From Diplolepis rosae (Eukaryota; Arthropoda; Insecta; Hymenoptera; Diplolepididae), in assembly GCA_030998225.1 (NCBI GenBank), contig JAPYXD010000608.1, forward strand, positions 1,022,501-1,086,500: a stretch of DNA of 64,000 nucleotides, given 5' to 3'. Shown piece by piece: positions 55,431-64,000 of this stretch; position 1 is the first letter of the stretch, and the number at the start of each line of letters is the position of its first letter. Below the pieces are notes generated by a model that saw only the letters and a program-made list of their open reading frames with translations, ran no database searches and was not told the DNA's origin. The position numbers and the translations under genes are program-made.

Positions 55431-57659
55431 TTAATCCTCTCCTTCGTGAGCGAAGAGCGACAAACCACTTTCCCTATCACTTTCTGCCACCTCATATAGA
55501 TTTTCGGTCATTAATTGCAAATGCTTCGAAGTGATGCTCGTTGTTCTGGCTGTTTCAGCTCTCGCCTTTAGGGCTGATCGAGTAACACAAATTGAGTTGA
55601 CCGTCCTGTTTCCTAAGCGATTTCTTTTGGAAGTTTTCGCGTCCGTAAGCATGGAGAAACCTCGCTCCGCCTTAGCATTTGAATGAGGAAAACTCCGAAC
55701 ATGATTCAATACTGAGGTCAAATTTGGAAAAAGTTTTTCTCCTATACTCGTCGAAGATACACCGATACTAGACCACATTTCGTCAAAAGATAAATTCGAC
55801 CACTTTTCTTTGAGTTCCTGTCTGATTTTGAGTAAAGAATCCCACTCTTTTTGTACACCTATTCTATCAAACGACCCTAAATCTTGACAAACTTTCCAGA
55901 CCCTAGGAAAAGTTTCGCTTCGATCAGCATAGAAAGCTACTTGAGGCCGGAAAACAGCAACGTAGGACAAAAAGATGTCATCAAAAGGAAGTCGATTGCG
56001 AATTTCTTCGCTTGCTGTGACATAAAATTTCAAGCAATTACGAAGAAATAGATCAACTTCTACTATTTGCAATTTCTTGTTTGTAAGTTGCTGCTGGAAA
56101 TATTCTCGCGTTTCCTTACCAACGTCAATGTCTTGAAGCGGCTTTTGATTACTAGGATCTGCAAAGTTAACATTTCTAATGATTTGAAAGAATAAATTCG
56201 GTTGAAGAAGACCCTCTTTCAAATAACTGCTAAGAATCCATATGAAGAATTTAGCCGAGTTTGGCTGGAGTTCCTGAACCATTGTTTCGCGACTTTGAAA
56301 TTTCGCATTGTATACGTTGAACCTATTCAAAGTAAATTTCAAGAATAGGAAATATGCGAGTGTCAAAGGATTCTGCATTTTTCCTAACAAGTCTTTGGCC
56401 TTCTCTACCTTCTCAGATACGAGGACCATAAGATACTGAAGAATAGCTTCCCAATTCTTTATTATAATATCTATGCATCGATAGCGGACAAGCCAGCGAG
56501 TTTCAGAATGACTAGGAATTTTTTGATAGTCATTTCCTAATTCCAAAACAATCGATCGAAAAATAGCCGTTCGCTTGGAGCTAGCATTAAGAAAAGCTGG
56601 CAAATCTTTGACAAAATCATCTACATCTGGGATTGTGGCACAAGCATATTTTGCTACAATTGCTGACGAATGCGAGACACACGGGAAAACAATTAAACGG
56701 GGACTTTTTTCCTTTAATTTTGTTTTAAATGAGGACCTATTGCCGACCATCACCTGTGCATTATTACAAGCTAAAGCACAGATATTAGATAAAGGGATTT
56801 TCTGCCCGGACAATGCTTTTTCGAATGCATCAAAAATTTTAGAGGCAGAACAATCCGAAGCATTTACATTAATAAGCTGGAGCAATTCCACCCTGACAGA
56901 AAATGTCGTTGGCTCCACATATCGAACCATTAATGACAGCCACTTTTCTAGAGTCCTGTCGGTCGTTTCGTCTTCGTACACTGAAAATGATTGCTTACGC
57001 AAAATATTTGCCATGCGATCAGTTTCAGCAGCACATACGACGTTATTTACAACTAGGACCATTTTAGTGTGGCTCAATCTAACGTCTTTTAAAACCGAAG
57101 TTTCCATATCTTGGAAAAGTCCTATCAATTCTGATGAAATCGCGAATGGTAAATTATGCTCTACGAAAAATGTACTAATCCTAATCTCTGCTTCTTGTAC
57201 TTTCTGTTTGAAAGTAACACTTTCCGGAATCGTGGAATTTGTGAATTCTGAAACAGAAGAAATTGCTACACAAGGTTCAACACTGTAAGAATTGGCAGTT
57301 ACATTAGAAGAATTTTCACTTACTACTCCATAACATTCTAATTTATTTGAAAACTCTTGCTTCTTTCTGTGTGATAAAGATGCTTCATGCTTTTCAATTT
57401 CCGATTTGCCACATAGCAACGTTTTATTGCAAATTTTGCAATGAAATCTTGTTTCATCTGCTAATGTAACCACCCACTCTCTCCACGACGGAAATTCCTC
57501 AAACCATCCCAACTGAAAGTTTTTTGCATTTTTCATGACTTTTCTAGCGGGTTGACATTCGTTTGAACCAGAGTTCAAACGGTGGTCAACCTTCGTTTGA
57601 ACCTGGCTGTCCTTCAAAACACTCGAATTTGGGTCAACCGGATTACTCATTGTGAACAA
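55431..57659 (-). CDS. hAT-superfamily transposase, 742 aa, intact frame
   Basis: ATG at 57657-57659 with in-frame MSNP at residue 4. Residues 74-97 form a BED-like finger (C74, C77, H91, H97), the DNA-binding module. An RNase H-like catalytic region begins at YEDETTD (D230, D234). ACNNAQVMVGNRSSF (298-311) follows, where the family usually has an aspartate in a CDNA-type motif but this protein has N299. CVSH (327-330) and the SETRWL block (385-390) follow. The C-terminal dimerisation region carries FPHSNAKAERGFSML (658-671), with E665 as the likely catalytic glutamate. The full length is usual for hAT. It would cut and rejoin the ends of the CAGTG element. No stop or frameshift is seen, but N299 may abolish catalysis. 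Confidence 0.85.
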   Translation of the reverse strand: MFTMSNPVDPNSSVLKDSQVQTKVDHRLNSGSNECQPARKVMKNAKNFQLGWFEEFPSWREWVVTLADETRFHCKICNKTLLCGKSEIEKHEASLSHRKKQEFSNKLECYGVVSENSSNVTANSYSVEPCVAISSVSEFTNSTIPESVTFKQKVQEAEIRISTFFVEHNLPFAISSELIGLFQDMETSVLKDVRLSHTKMVLVVNNVVCAAETDRMANILRKQSFSVYEDETTDRTLEKWLSLMVRYVEPTTFSVRVELLQLINVNASDCSASKIFDAFEKALSGQKIPLSNICALACNNAQVMVGNRSSFKTKLKEKSPRLIVFPCVSHSSAIVAKYACATIPDVDDFVKDLPAFLNASSKRTAIFRSIVLELGNDYQKIPSHSETRWLVRYRCIDIIIKNWEAILQYLMVLVSEKVEKAKDLLGKMQNPLTLAYFLFLKFTLNRFNVYNAKFQSRETMVQELQPNSAKFFIWILSSYLKEGLLQPNLFFQIIRNVNFADPSNQKPLQDIDVGKETREYFQQQLTNKKLQIVEVDLFLRNCLKFYVTASEEIRNRLPFDDIFLSYVAVFRPQVAFYADRSETFPRVWKVCQDLGSFDRIGVQKEWDSLLKIRQELKEKWSNLSFDEMWSSIGVSSTSIGEKLFPNLTSVLNHVRSFPHSNAKAERGFSMLTDAKTSKRNRLGNRTVNSICVTRSALKARAETARTTSITSKHLQLMTENLYEVAESDRESGLSLFAHEGED

Positions 57660-58440
57660 TAAATTATACGACGAAGGAAAACAGAATTATTTGAAAAGAA
57701 TTAATAACATGAAAAGTCGATAAAATTGTGCGAATGTGAATAATTTGTAATCTGCACACAAATTAAGTTTCACAAAATAAACTTACCCACAAGCATCGAA
57801 CAATAACGTACGTAAGAGCACTCACGTATCACCAAATAATAATATAATATTCTTACTTTTGCCGTCTTCAATAAGGAATTACGATAAAAATATGAAGAAT
57901 CCACACTCTTGCCTTCTCAAATAACGCATAAAGCGAGAATCAAGTATATATTAGAAGAAAACAAAAGAAGGTTGCTATTATTATTTGTTTTCGTCTCCAA
58001 TTTGACCTCTATACCGTTAGTTTGCGATTTAAAACATTGGTAACTTTTTGGCTATTAATCTGATTAAGCTACAACTTTTCAGAAAACTTTCTTTACTAAA
58101 GTATTAAAATTTTTCTCCTGTAGATAGTTTCAGAAAATGTAGACACTTAATACAATGTTAATAAAATCGTAAAATTCTGAAAATTTGTTAAGCTAGCGCG
58201 AGTGGAAGTAGAGAAAACAATTTTTTTTTAAATGTACTTCTCCCAATTACTTGAAAAATGAGAAGTTTTAAAAATTTTTGCAAAAGGAAAAACGATGTGC
58301 CTTGAAAGTGTGTACAAGTCCTTGAAATTCAAATTCGAACGATTTTTATAATTAATTATCCTGTATATTTAAAGATACAATTTTTGTATTTGGAATAAGT
58401 TTTCTGCAATTACGAAAAAATTTATTTAGAGTACATAAAA
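57660..58440. other. Upstream region of the hAT transposase
   Basis: Non-coding, AT-rich. TTGCCTTCTCA at about 57913 repeats a string from the LTR hairpin array (10593 and 10931). No clear promoter element is assigned. Confidence 0.3.
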
Positions 58441-61078
58441 TTTATTGAACTATTACTAGTAAACTCTACCTCCGTGGTGGTGTGGAAAAGAGTTTTATTT
58501 CAGAATATTTGGGATTCTCTAAGAATGAACCAGCTTTTTTATTTTAATATTTCAAATGTGTTTTCTTTCTTTTATGTTTTATTGACTTTGAATAAAACAG
58601 AAAAAAAATTTTTATGAAGTTTTAAAATCTTTTTACAATGTTACGAATTGGGCCGAATTTAGAATTACGAAATCTTTCATTAGAAAAAGAAAAAGTCACT
58701 CACATGAAATATTTTTACTTTATAAATTTGATTAAGTGCAGTAATAAGAAAATTTTGACTTTCTATAAAGCATATCATTTATCTGATTAAAAGTCTGTGC
58801 ATACGTCACTAAAACGTAAGATTAAAAAACTTTAAACTGCTTTTACCATCAATCTATGAATGTGGATTTTAAACCGTAATTTAATGTGTCTTTTTTTTTT
58901 GATAAAATATTTTTAACATAATTTTTTGCTTAAAGTAGCCGATTTACTCGATTAAAAATTGGTCAACTTGTATATTTCAAAATTCTGTAATAAAAGTATT
59001 TTCATATTATGTTTTTGTATCCTATGCGTAGAATTTTAATTTTAAAATTGAGATTTCTCACAAAGAAGAAAGATTGTCTTATTAAAGCAGTTTATTCCCA
59101 GAAATTAAAAATCATTTACTTAATATTTCGATTCCAAACATTGAATATTTATTGACTTTGAATAAAACAGAAAAAAAATTTTTATGAAGTTTTAAAATCT
59201 TTTTACAATGTTACGAATTGGGCCGAATTTAGAATTACGAAATCTATCATTAAAAAAAGAAAAAGTCACTCACATGAAATAAACTTCTGTAAGAATTATC
59301 AAGATTGAAGAGGTGTTAAAATATTTGAAAAATAATGTAATTGTAAAATTGCAATTTATATCAATATTTGACAAATTTTTAGCTTTCTGAATCAAAGCAT
59401 TATCCGGAAATTTTTAGTTCCTATAAAAAGATGGAATATTTATCAATTTCTTGAATGTTCATACATTAAAAAAATATCGAATTAGAGAATTATATGCAAA
59501 GTATTTTCCATTAAGAAGACATAAACATGACATAATTAGTTTTATATCTACATTTTCAGCTTACTTTTTTGTGGCTTAAGCACACATTTTAAATTCGAAA
59601 TACAAAAATGTTCTACAGAGTTGAAGTATTTCCTGAATCAATTATTATTGATCCTGAATTCTATTGGAAAATTCGTTGTTTACTGTTCAAATCTTACTAC
59701 AATTTCAGACGGACAGACAAATTACGAACTACAAAATATTTCATCCAAAAGATTGCACTCCTCCATAAAATCTTGTCAAATTGTAACAAGATTTGAACTC
59801 TTCGAACGAACATTTTTATGTAAAATTTAAAGTTGATTGATATTTATATGTTAATATGGAAATACCAATAAACACATATTTTAGCTTTTTAATTTATCTA
59901 CTGCTATTAGACAATTTTCCATTTCAGTAGATTTTAAGTTTTGGAATGAAAAGTTTGTGCTTAGGCTACAAAAATGTGAGATGAAAATATTTCTAACATA
60001 TAACTGAAAATATAAATTATGAACTTGAATTTTATGTTCATTTTATCTTGATAGAAAATATTGTTCTAATTGAAAAATTGTTAAATGTACAACATTAGTA
60101 AGAAGTATATAAATTTGAATGGAAAATTATATATTGATTCAAATTTTATACATTTATTGTCACTAAATTTCACTGAAAGTTTATTTTTGAAGTGTTGAAA
60201 TCCTCATGAAATTTTCCAAGATCATACTGATGTTTATTTCATGCAGACTTTCTTCAAGAAATTGAAGAAAAGTGTTATTTCTTGAACTACATACTTCGTA
60301 AATTCAAATTCGTCGTCTGCTTAGCGCCTCTTTTGCACGTACTCGAGAAAAATACAATTCTTAATTTCGACTCGATAAACGAAAGCGTGAAATCTAAAAA
60401 TAACTTGAAAACTCAAGCATTGTAACGAAGTCCGTCTTCGTGCACCTTCGGCTTTACACGAAGCTGTGGACCGCAGCGTGTAGCAGAGCCGACACACTGA
60501 CACGCCACGTTTGCATGTGTTTCTCCCAGATGGGAACGTGGTGGGGGCCGAAAAATCCCACGTTCTGGAGACACTGAGTACGCCTTAGCTTCGATCTCCT
60601 GCGAGCATTGTCGCTCGTACCGCAATGACCCTCATTCTGCGCCTGGGCACGTAATGTACTATTGAACATTTATTGGCGTCAAATTCTAGTGAAAATTTAC
60701 TTTTAAAGTGTTCAAATGCTTTTAAAAGTTTACATGATCTTTTAGATGTTTATTTCAGGTAGATTTTTTACAAAATATCGGGAATAAAGTGTCGTATCTT
60801 AAATAACATATTTCGTAAATTTGAAATTGTCGCCTGCTTCGCGCCTCTTTTGCACGGAGTCGAGAGAAATACAATTCTCAATTTCGACTCGAAAACCGAC
60901 AGCATGAAATCTAAAAATAGTATTGCAAGGAGGAAGCGAGGAGAATAAGGAGAAGTGGGACAGCCATTCTCACGTGCAAGAGCGACGAGGAAGAAAGAAA
61001 GGCAGCGCGCGCCACCGCCTTTCCCTACTCGTTTCTCACGGACAGGAGATGCTTCTGCAGTTGTGATTGCGTCGGGGA

Positions 61079-61200
61079 TAGTGATGGGCGATACGTCGGA
61101 AAGTATCGATACCAAGTATCGATACGTATCGGTTGTGTCTGTATCGATACGCAGAAATAATCGATTAAAAGTATCGATATAGTTGTATTGATACACATCT
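61079..61200. mobile_element. Left terminus of a TAGTGATGGG hAT-like MITE
   Basis: TAGTGATGGGCGATACGTCG is followed by a run of AAGTATCGATAC repeats, as in the ends of the element at 4281. No matching right end is found in the window, so it is truncated or very long. Confidence 0.55.
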
Positions 61201-62804
61201 TTTAATCAATATTTGCAAATATCACACAAATTTATAGACATTTTAAAGATATGATTTTTTAACGTGGTCATACCGAAATTTTGCATAATCTTTACAGGTG
61301 ATCAAATTTATAATCATTAATTTAATTCCAAAACGGTCATTCGAAGCAAATGAACAACAAACTTAAGATATTTTTACTGTCAATAAATCGTATATTCATT
61401 ATATGTTATATGTGATGTTTATTATTGCGAAAATGTATCGTATTTTACAATTTTACTTTTTATGACATTTACGATTTGCCGAATTTTCCGAGTGAGTTTC
61501 TTACAAGCTCGTGATGTGATGATCGTACCTGGTGCGCTCATCTGTGAATTCGCGGACTACCTTAAACCTAACGGTTGGTGATGCAGAACTCTTTGTTCCC
61601 TTCAATTAATAACGGGTGAACTTTAATCACAACTCGTATTGTATAATTGTTTAATTACTCGAAATCTTATTTCATATGCAGAGAGGGTTAGATTAAATGC
61701 CTGCTTGAGAGAAAAGAGAAATATATTCGCTTTTAGAATATGTTATGCTATTATTTTAATATTTACTTTTCAGATCTTCAAGAAATGCCCGCTACAAATC
61801 ATGTACTTATAAAAGAATTTATTTTACTAAATTCTTTATACAAATTAAGAATAAAAAATTAATTTAAGATTTATTAAACAGGTCTACAAGAAATACTCTC
61901 TACAAATCATGTACTTTTTATAAACTAATTTAGATTTTAGTGGAAAAGGGATTGAAACCAGATCTTGAAACTGTAGACTTTTGTTGAATGATAAATTATA
62001 AAACAAATAGGACTCCAATTCATATAAAAACAATTTATTAGTACTACTTCAATGAAGCTTTTCTCCAAGAAGGTTATATTTTGAGACCACTTAAAAACAG
62101 TCGATTCTAAATAATAAACCTATTTTGATATTAAACAGAACTCTTTGAACCAATTTGAGAAATAATAATTATTCCAATTCTGAAAATCCCTAAAAACCAG
62201 AACACTCTATTTTATTATCTGAAACAACATACAGTTTGATGTGAAATTAGAATTTTGAATGCATTTCTTTATTTTCATAAAGAAATTCAAAAGCCTCTTT
62301 CAGAACATAAGAGCAATACGTAAATTATTTGACCATAAAATATTTTGGTAACAACTTTGGACCAAGAACTCCAAAACAAGAGAACTTGTAGAAACTCGTT
62401 ATGTTTGATTTAATATTTTAATAAAAGTCTAAACACAGTTCAGGATCTATAGACTAGAAACCTAGAAATCGTAGATCAATCAAGAAAACTGCACTTTTAC
62501 GACCTTTCTCAAGTGCACATGGATGCGAGTTCTCGGAACGTTGGGCCAGAGGGTTAGTGAAATGGACCATATGGGGTGCGTGAGAACATAGAAATGTCAC
62601 GAAATCAACGAGATTTTCATTGGCAGAAAGACTATAAAAATCATGCATACTAAGTCACTGTAAAACACCCTCATTGGTTAAGGACCATCCCCAACTTTTT
62701 CATTTCTAATTTTTATTCTTTATAGAGAGGGGATTTCAATCTTGAGGTTCCAAGATCGCGCCTCCACTTTTTGGCTAAGTCAGTAGTTGGTATTCAGTTT
62801 TCAG
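61201..62804. other. AT-rich DNA with no recognised feature
   Basis: No ORF with a domain, no terminal repeat and no RNA gene was found. Confidence 0.4.
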
Positions 62805-63064
62805 CAGGCCGGTGCATCACCCCCACTTTCTTGGATCTTTTAACGCCCGGTCAGTACGATCTTATAAATTAATTCAAGAGATGGCGCTGCGATCAGGTGG
62901 TCTGACTTTTCAATTGTTATGTTTGGACGTGCAGCAGAATTAACGAAGAATTTTGTGTTTTCGGAAGATTTTTTTATTAATTTTGTGTAAAGTGCAGGCA
63001 TTAGTGATTTTTAAAACATATGTGAAAGATTTTGTGCAGTGATCTAAGTGTGAATCCAGAAATC

Positions 63065-63301
63065 ATGGGACGTAAATGTACTGCTCCTGGCTGTAATTCA
63101 GGATACGACAATAATTCCGAAAAATTACATGTTTTTCTCGTACCTAAAGATCCTAAAGAAATTGAACGGTGGCAAAAGGCTATTTTACGGGATGACATCA
63201 AATTAAAATATGGACACGTAGTTTGCGAGAAGCACTTTTTTCCAGAGGACATCATTTGGATGGCTGAAGTTAAAGGACCGGATGGAACTGTCATGTCATC
63301 G
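63065..63301 (+). CDS. THAP-domain exon, complete C2CH finger
   Basis: ATG at 63065 opens MGRKCTAPGCNSGYDN. An upstream in-frame ATG at 63032 exists, but the THAP domain starts at the second. C-x4-C (C5, C10), the FLVPKD turn, the tryptophan of ERWQKAI and the VCEKHF pair (C-x2-H) complete the DNA-binding module. The AVAP-like end is not visible. The coding sequence reaches a donor, TCG/GTAAAG, at 63301-63302, and the MITE at 63382 lies in the intron that follows. The rest of the protein is beyond the window. It is either the first exon of a P-like transposase or a THAP gene derived from one. Confidence 0.7.
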
Positions 63302-63381
63302 GTAAAGTTTAATATACTTTATGCTGTGTTCTATGTATAGTTACTAAAAAAAAATGTGATATTGTAATGATTGTTTATTTA

Positions 63382-64000
63382 AGGTAGTTCGTCCACGTAA
63401 ATTAAACCTCAGGCAAAAATAGATAATTTTGCTTTCAAGAATAGCAATATTATTATTAAAAGATTAATTCTAAAGAGAAAAGATTATTTTCCATGAAAAA
63501 ATTTGAAATGCAAAAAAATAATGCATTTTACAAATTTTTGTTTTACCTGGACTTTTTTCCTTATCGTTTCATATCAATTTTTAAAAAATGATGCAATTCT
63601 AATAAATCACGAATCATTTTTTTAGGAAAAAGAATCTTCACAAGTTTAACGTTCCCAATTTTCGGAAATAAATTCTTTAATAGCTGAAACCATTAAAAAT
63701 CAATTGTCCAAAACAAAGTTCTTATAAACAAATTGCTGATTTGGTAATAATTTATTTATTCTAGAAAATTGGAAACGCTTGAGTTGTAGAGAATCTTTTT
63801 CCCGAAAAAATGATCCGTGATTTATTAGAATCTTAACATTTTTTTAAATTTGGTATAAAGCAATAAGAAAAAAAGTTGAGGTAAAAATAAAATTTATTAA
63901 TTATTCACCTATGTTTCAAATTTTTTCGTGGAAAATAATCTTTTTTCTTTCAAATGATCCCGAATAATAATATTACTATTCTTGATATTGAAATTATCTA
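63382..64000. mobile_element. Fold-back MITE (AGGTAG family), copy 3, cut by window end
   Basis: The left end AGGTAGTTCGTCC is preceded by TA (63380-63381). Subterminal TAAACCTCAGGCAAAAATAG matches 39540. The interior folds back (63640 region against 63770 region). The window ends shortly before the expected right terminus. Confidence 0.75.

Larger units (their letters stand above)
51999..60576 (-). mobile_element. Long CAGTG-terminus hAT element with transposase
   Basis: The termini are CAGTGTCTCCAGAACGTGGG and the inverted CCCACGTTCTGGAGACACTG. Inverted arms run to about 53870 on the left and from about 58690 on the right, so nearly 1.9 kb of each end pairs. Flanking bases share TACGCC but offset by two to three bases, not a clean 8-bp duplication. 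The centre encodes a 742-aa hAT-type transposase. Inner inverted sequence also flanks the gene (54840-54955 against 58450-58570). Confidence 0.7.
51401..60650. mobile_element. GTGCC-type small element, copy 2, split by a nested element
   Basis: 51401-51998 matches the left part of the 23663 copy (GTGCCACCG..., both GAACTGCGCATGCG sites, the CTTCTT tract and the 38-codon ORF). 60577-60650 matches its right part (CTCCTGCGAGCATTGTCGCTCGT... GGGCAC). The 8.6-kb CAGTG element sits between. A 100-bp hairpin is inserted at about 51556. Confidence 0.75.
48132..60890. mobile_element. Outer long palindromic element, split by a nested insertion
   Basis: 48167-49850 is mirrored by 49860-51390, with a centre near 49855. 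The last 230 bp of the mirror arm (ATTGAACATTTATTGGCGTC... to the GCGCCTCTTTTGC motif) are displaced to 60661-60890 by the insertion of 51401-60650. Outer flanks share GAGAATTGTATTTCTCT. Without insertions it is about 3.5 kb. It has no transposase. The arms are related in sequence to those of the CAGTG element nested within it. Confidence 0.7.
62805..64000 (+). mobile_element. Probable 5' part of a third CAGCC-type P-like element
   Basis: CAGGCCGGTGCATCACCCCC resembles the CAGGCCCCCTGCATCTC terminus at 25201 and CAGCCCTGTGCATC at 44710. A THAP exon begins 260 bp downstream, the same spacing as in element B. The right part lies beyond the window or is replaced by the TA-type MITE from 63382. 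The terminus is inferred from similarity; no duplication can be checked. Confidence 0.4.

Noticed and set aside
56575..57288. 237-codon plus-strand ORF
   Set aside because: It lies wholly antisense to the transposase and follows its codon structure; it is a shadow.
60955..61196. Overlapping ORFs near 61 kb on both strands
   Set aside because: They read through TATCGATAC repeats of the hAT-like terminus and carry no domain.

Overview
The window is AT-rich animal DNA made almost entirely of transposable elements. I see no complete host gene and no rRNA or tRNA gene. Spliced transposase exons, BED and THAP zinc fingers, an R1-type LINE, a gypsy-type gag-pro fragment and many fold-back elements point to an arthropod, most likely an insect. 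The species cannot be read from the sequence.

Layout. 1-2220: a broken ORF of a repeated arthropod protein, then unassigned DNA. 2221-7180: a truncated CAGCC-type element joined to an R1-type reverse transcriptase, which carries a 2.6-kb hAT insertion with a perfect 8-bp target duplication (TSD). 7181-11203: part of an LTR retrotransposon. It has a 1.8-kb LTR with a polypurine tract, TATA box, AATAAA and six tandem hairpins, plus a spliced antisense transcription unit. 11204-16409: an inverted duplication whose arms are 3' parts of the R1-type element. 16410-24303: a long fold-back element holding a decayed gypsy-like gag-pro element, a TTAA element, an 8-bp-TSD element and a small element with a conserved 38-codon ORF. 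24331-27842: palindromes and a second CAGCC element with a perfect TSD. 30427-33264: a hAT element with a perfect TSD and a spliced BED finger. 33931-40513: TTAA, CAGCC, CATGGAG and TA-type fold-backs. 42181-47077: two adjacent P-like elements, each with a THAP domain; the second also keeps a P-transposase C-terminus. 48132-60890: a stack of nested palindromic elements. The innermost large one carries a full-length 742-aa hAT-type transposase, the only long intact gene here. 61079-64000: a hAT-type terminus, a third THAP exon and a TA-type MITE.

How the parts relate. The elements form families with autonomous-looking and stripped members: CAGCC (P-like), CATGGAG/TATAAGGAGAC (P-like), CAGTG (hAT), TAGTGATGGG/TAGGGATGGG (hAT-like), GTGCC, and AGGTAG with TA duplications. 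TSDs give the order of many insertions. Two CATGGAG elements sit at the same position in the terminus of CAGCC elements, which suggests targeting of one transposon by another. The other signals most worth checking are the covarying hairpin array in the LTR and the 38-codon ORF in the GTGCC element, where two copies differ mainly at silent positions.

Limits. All family calls come from reading motifs and repeats by eye. No database search or alignment program was used.
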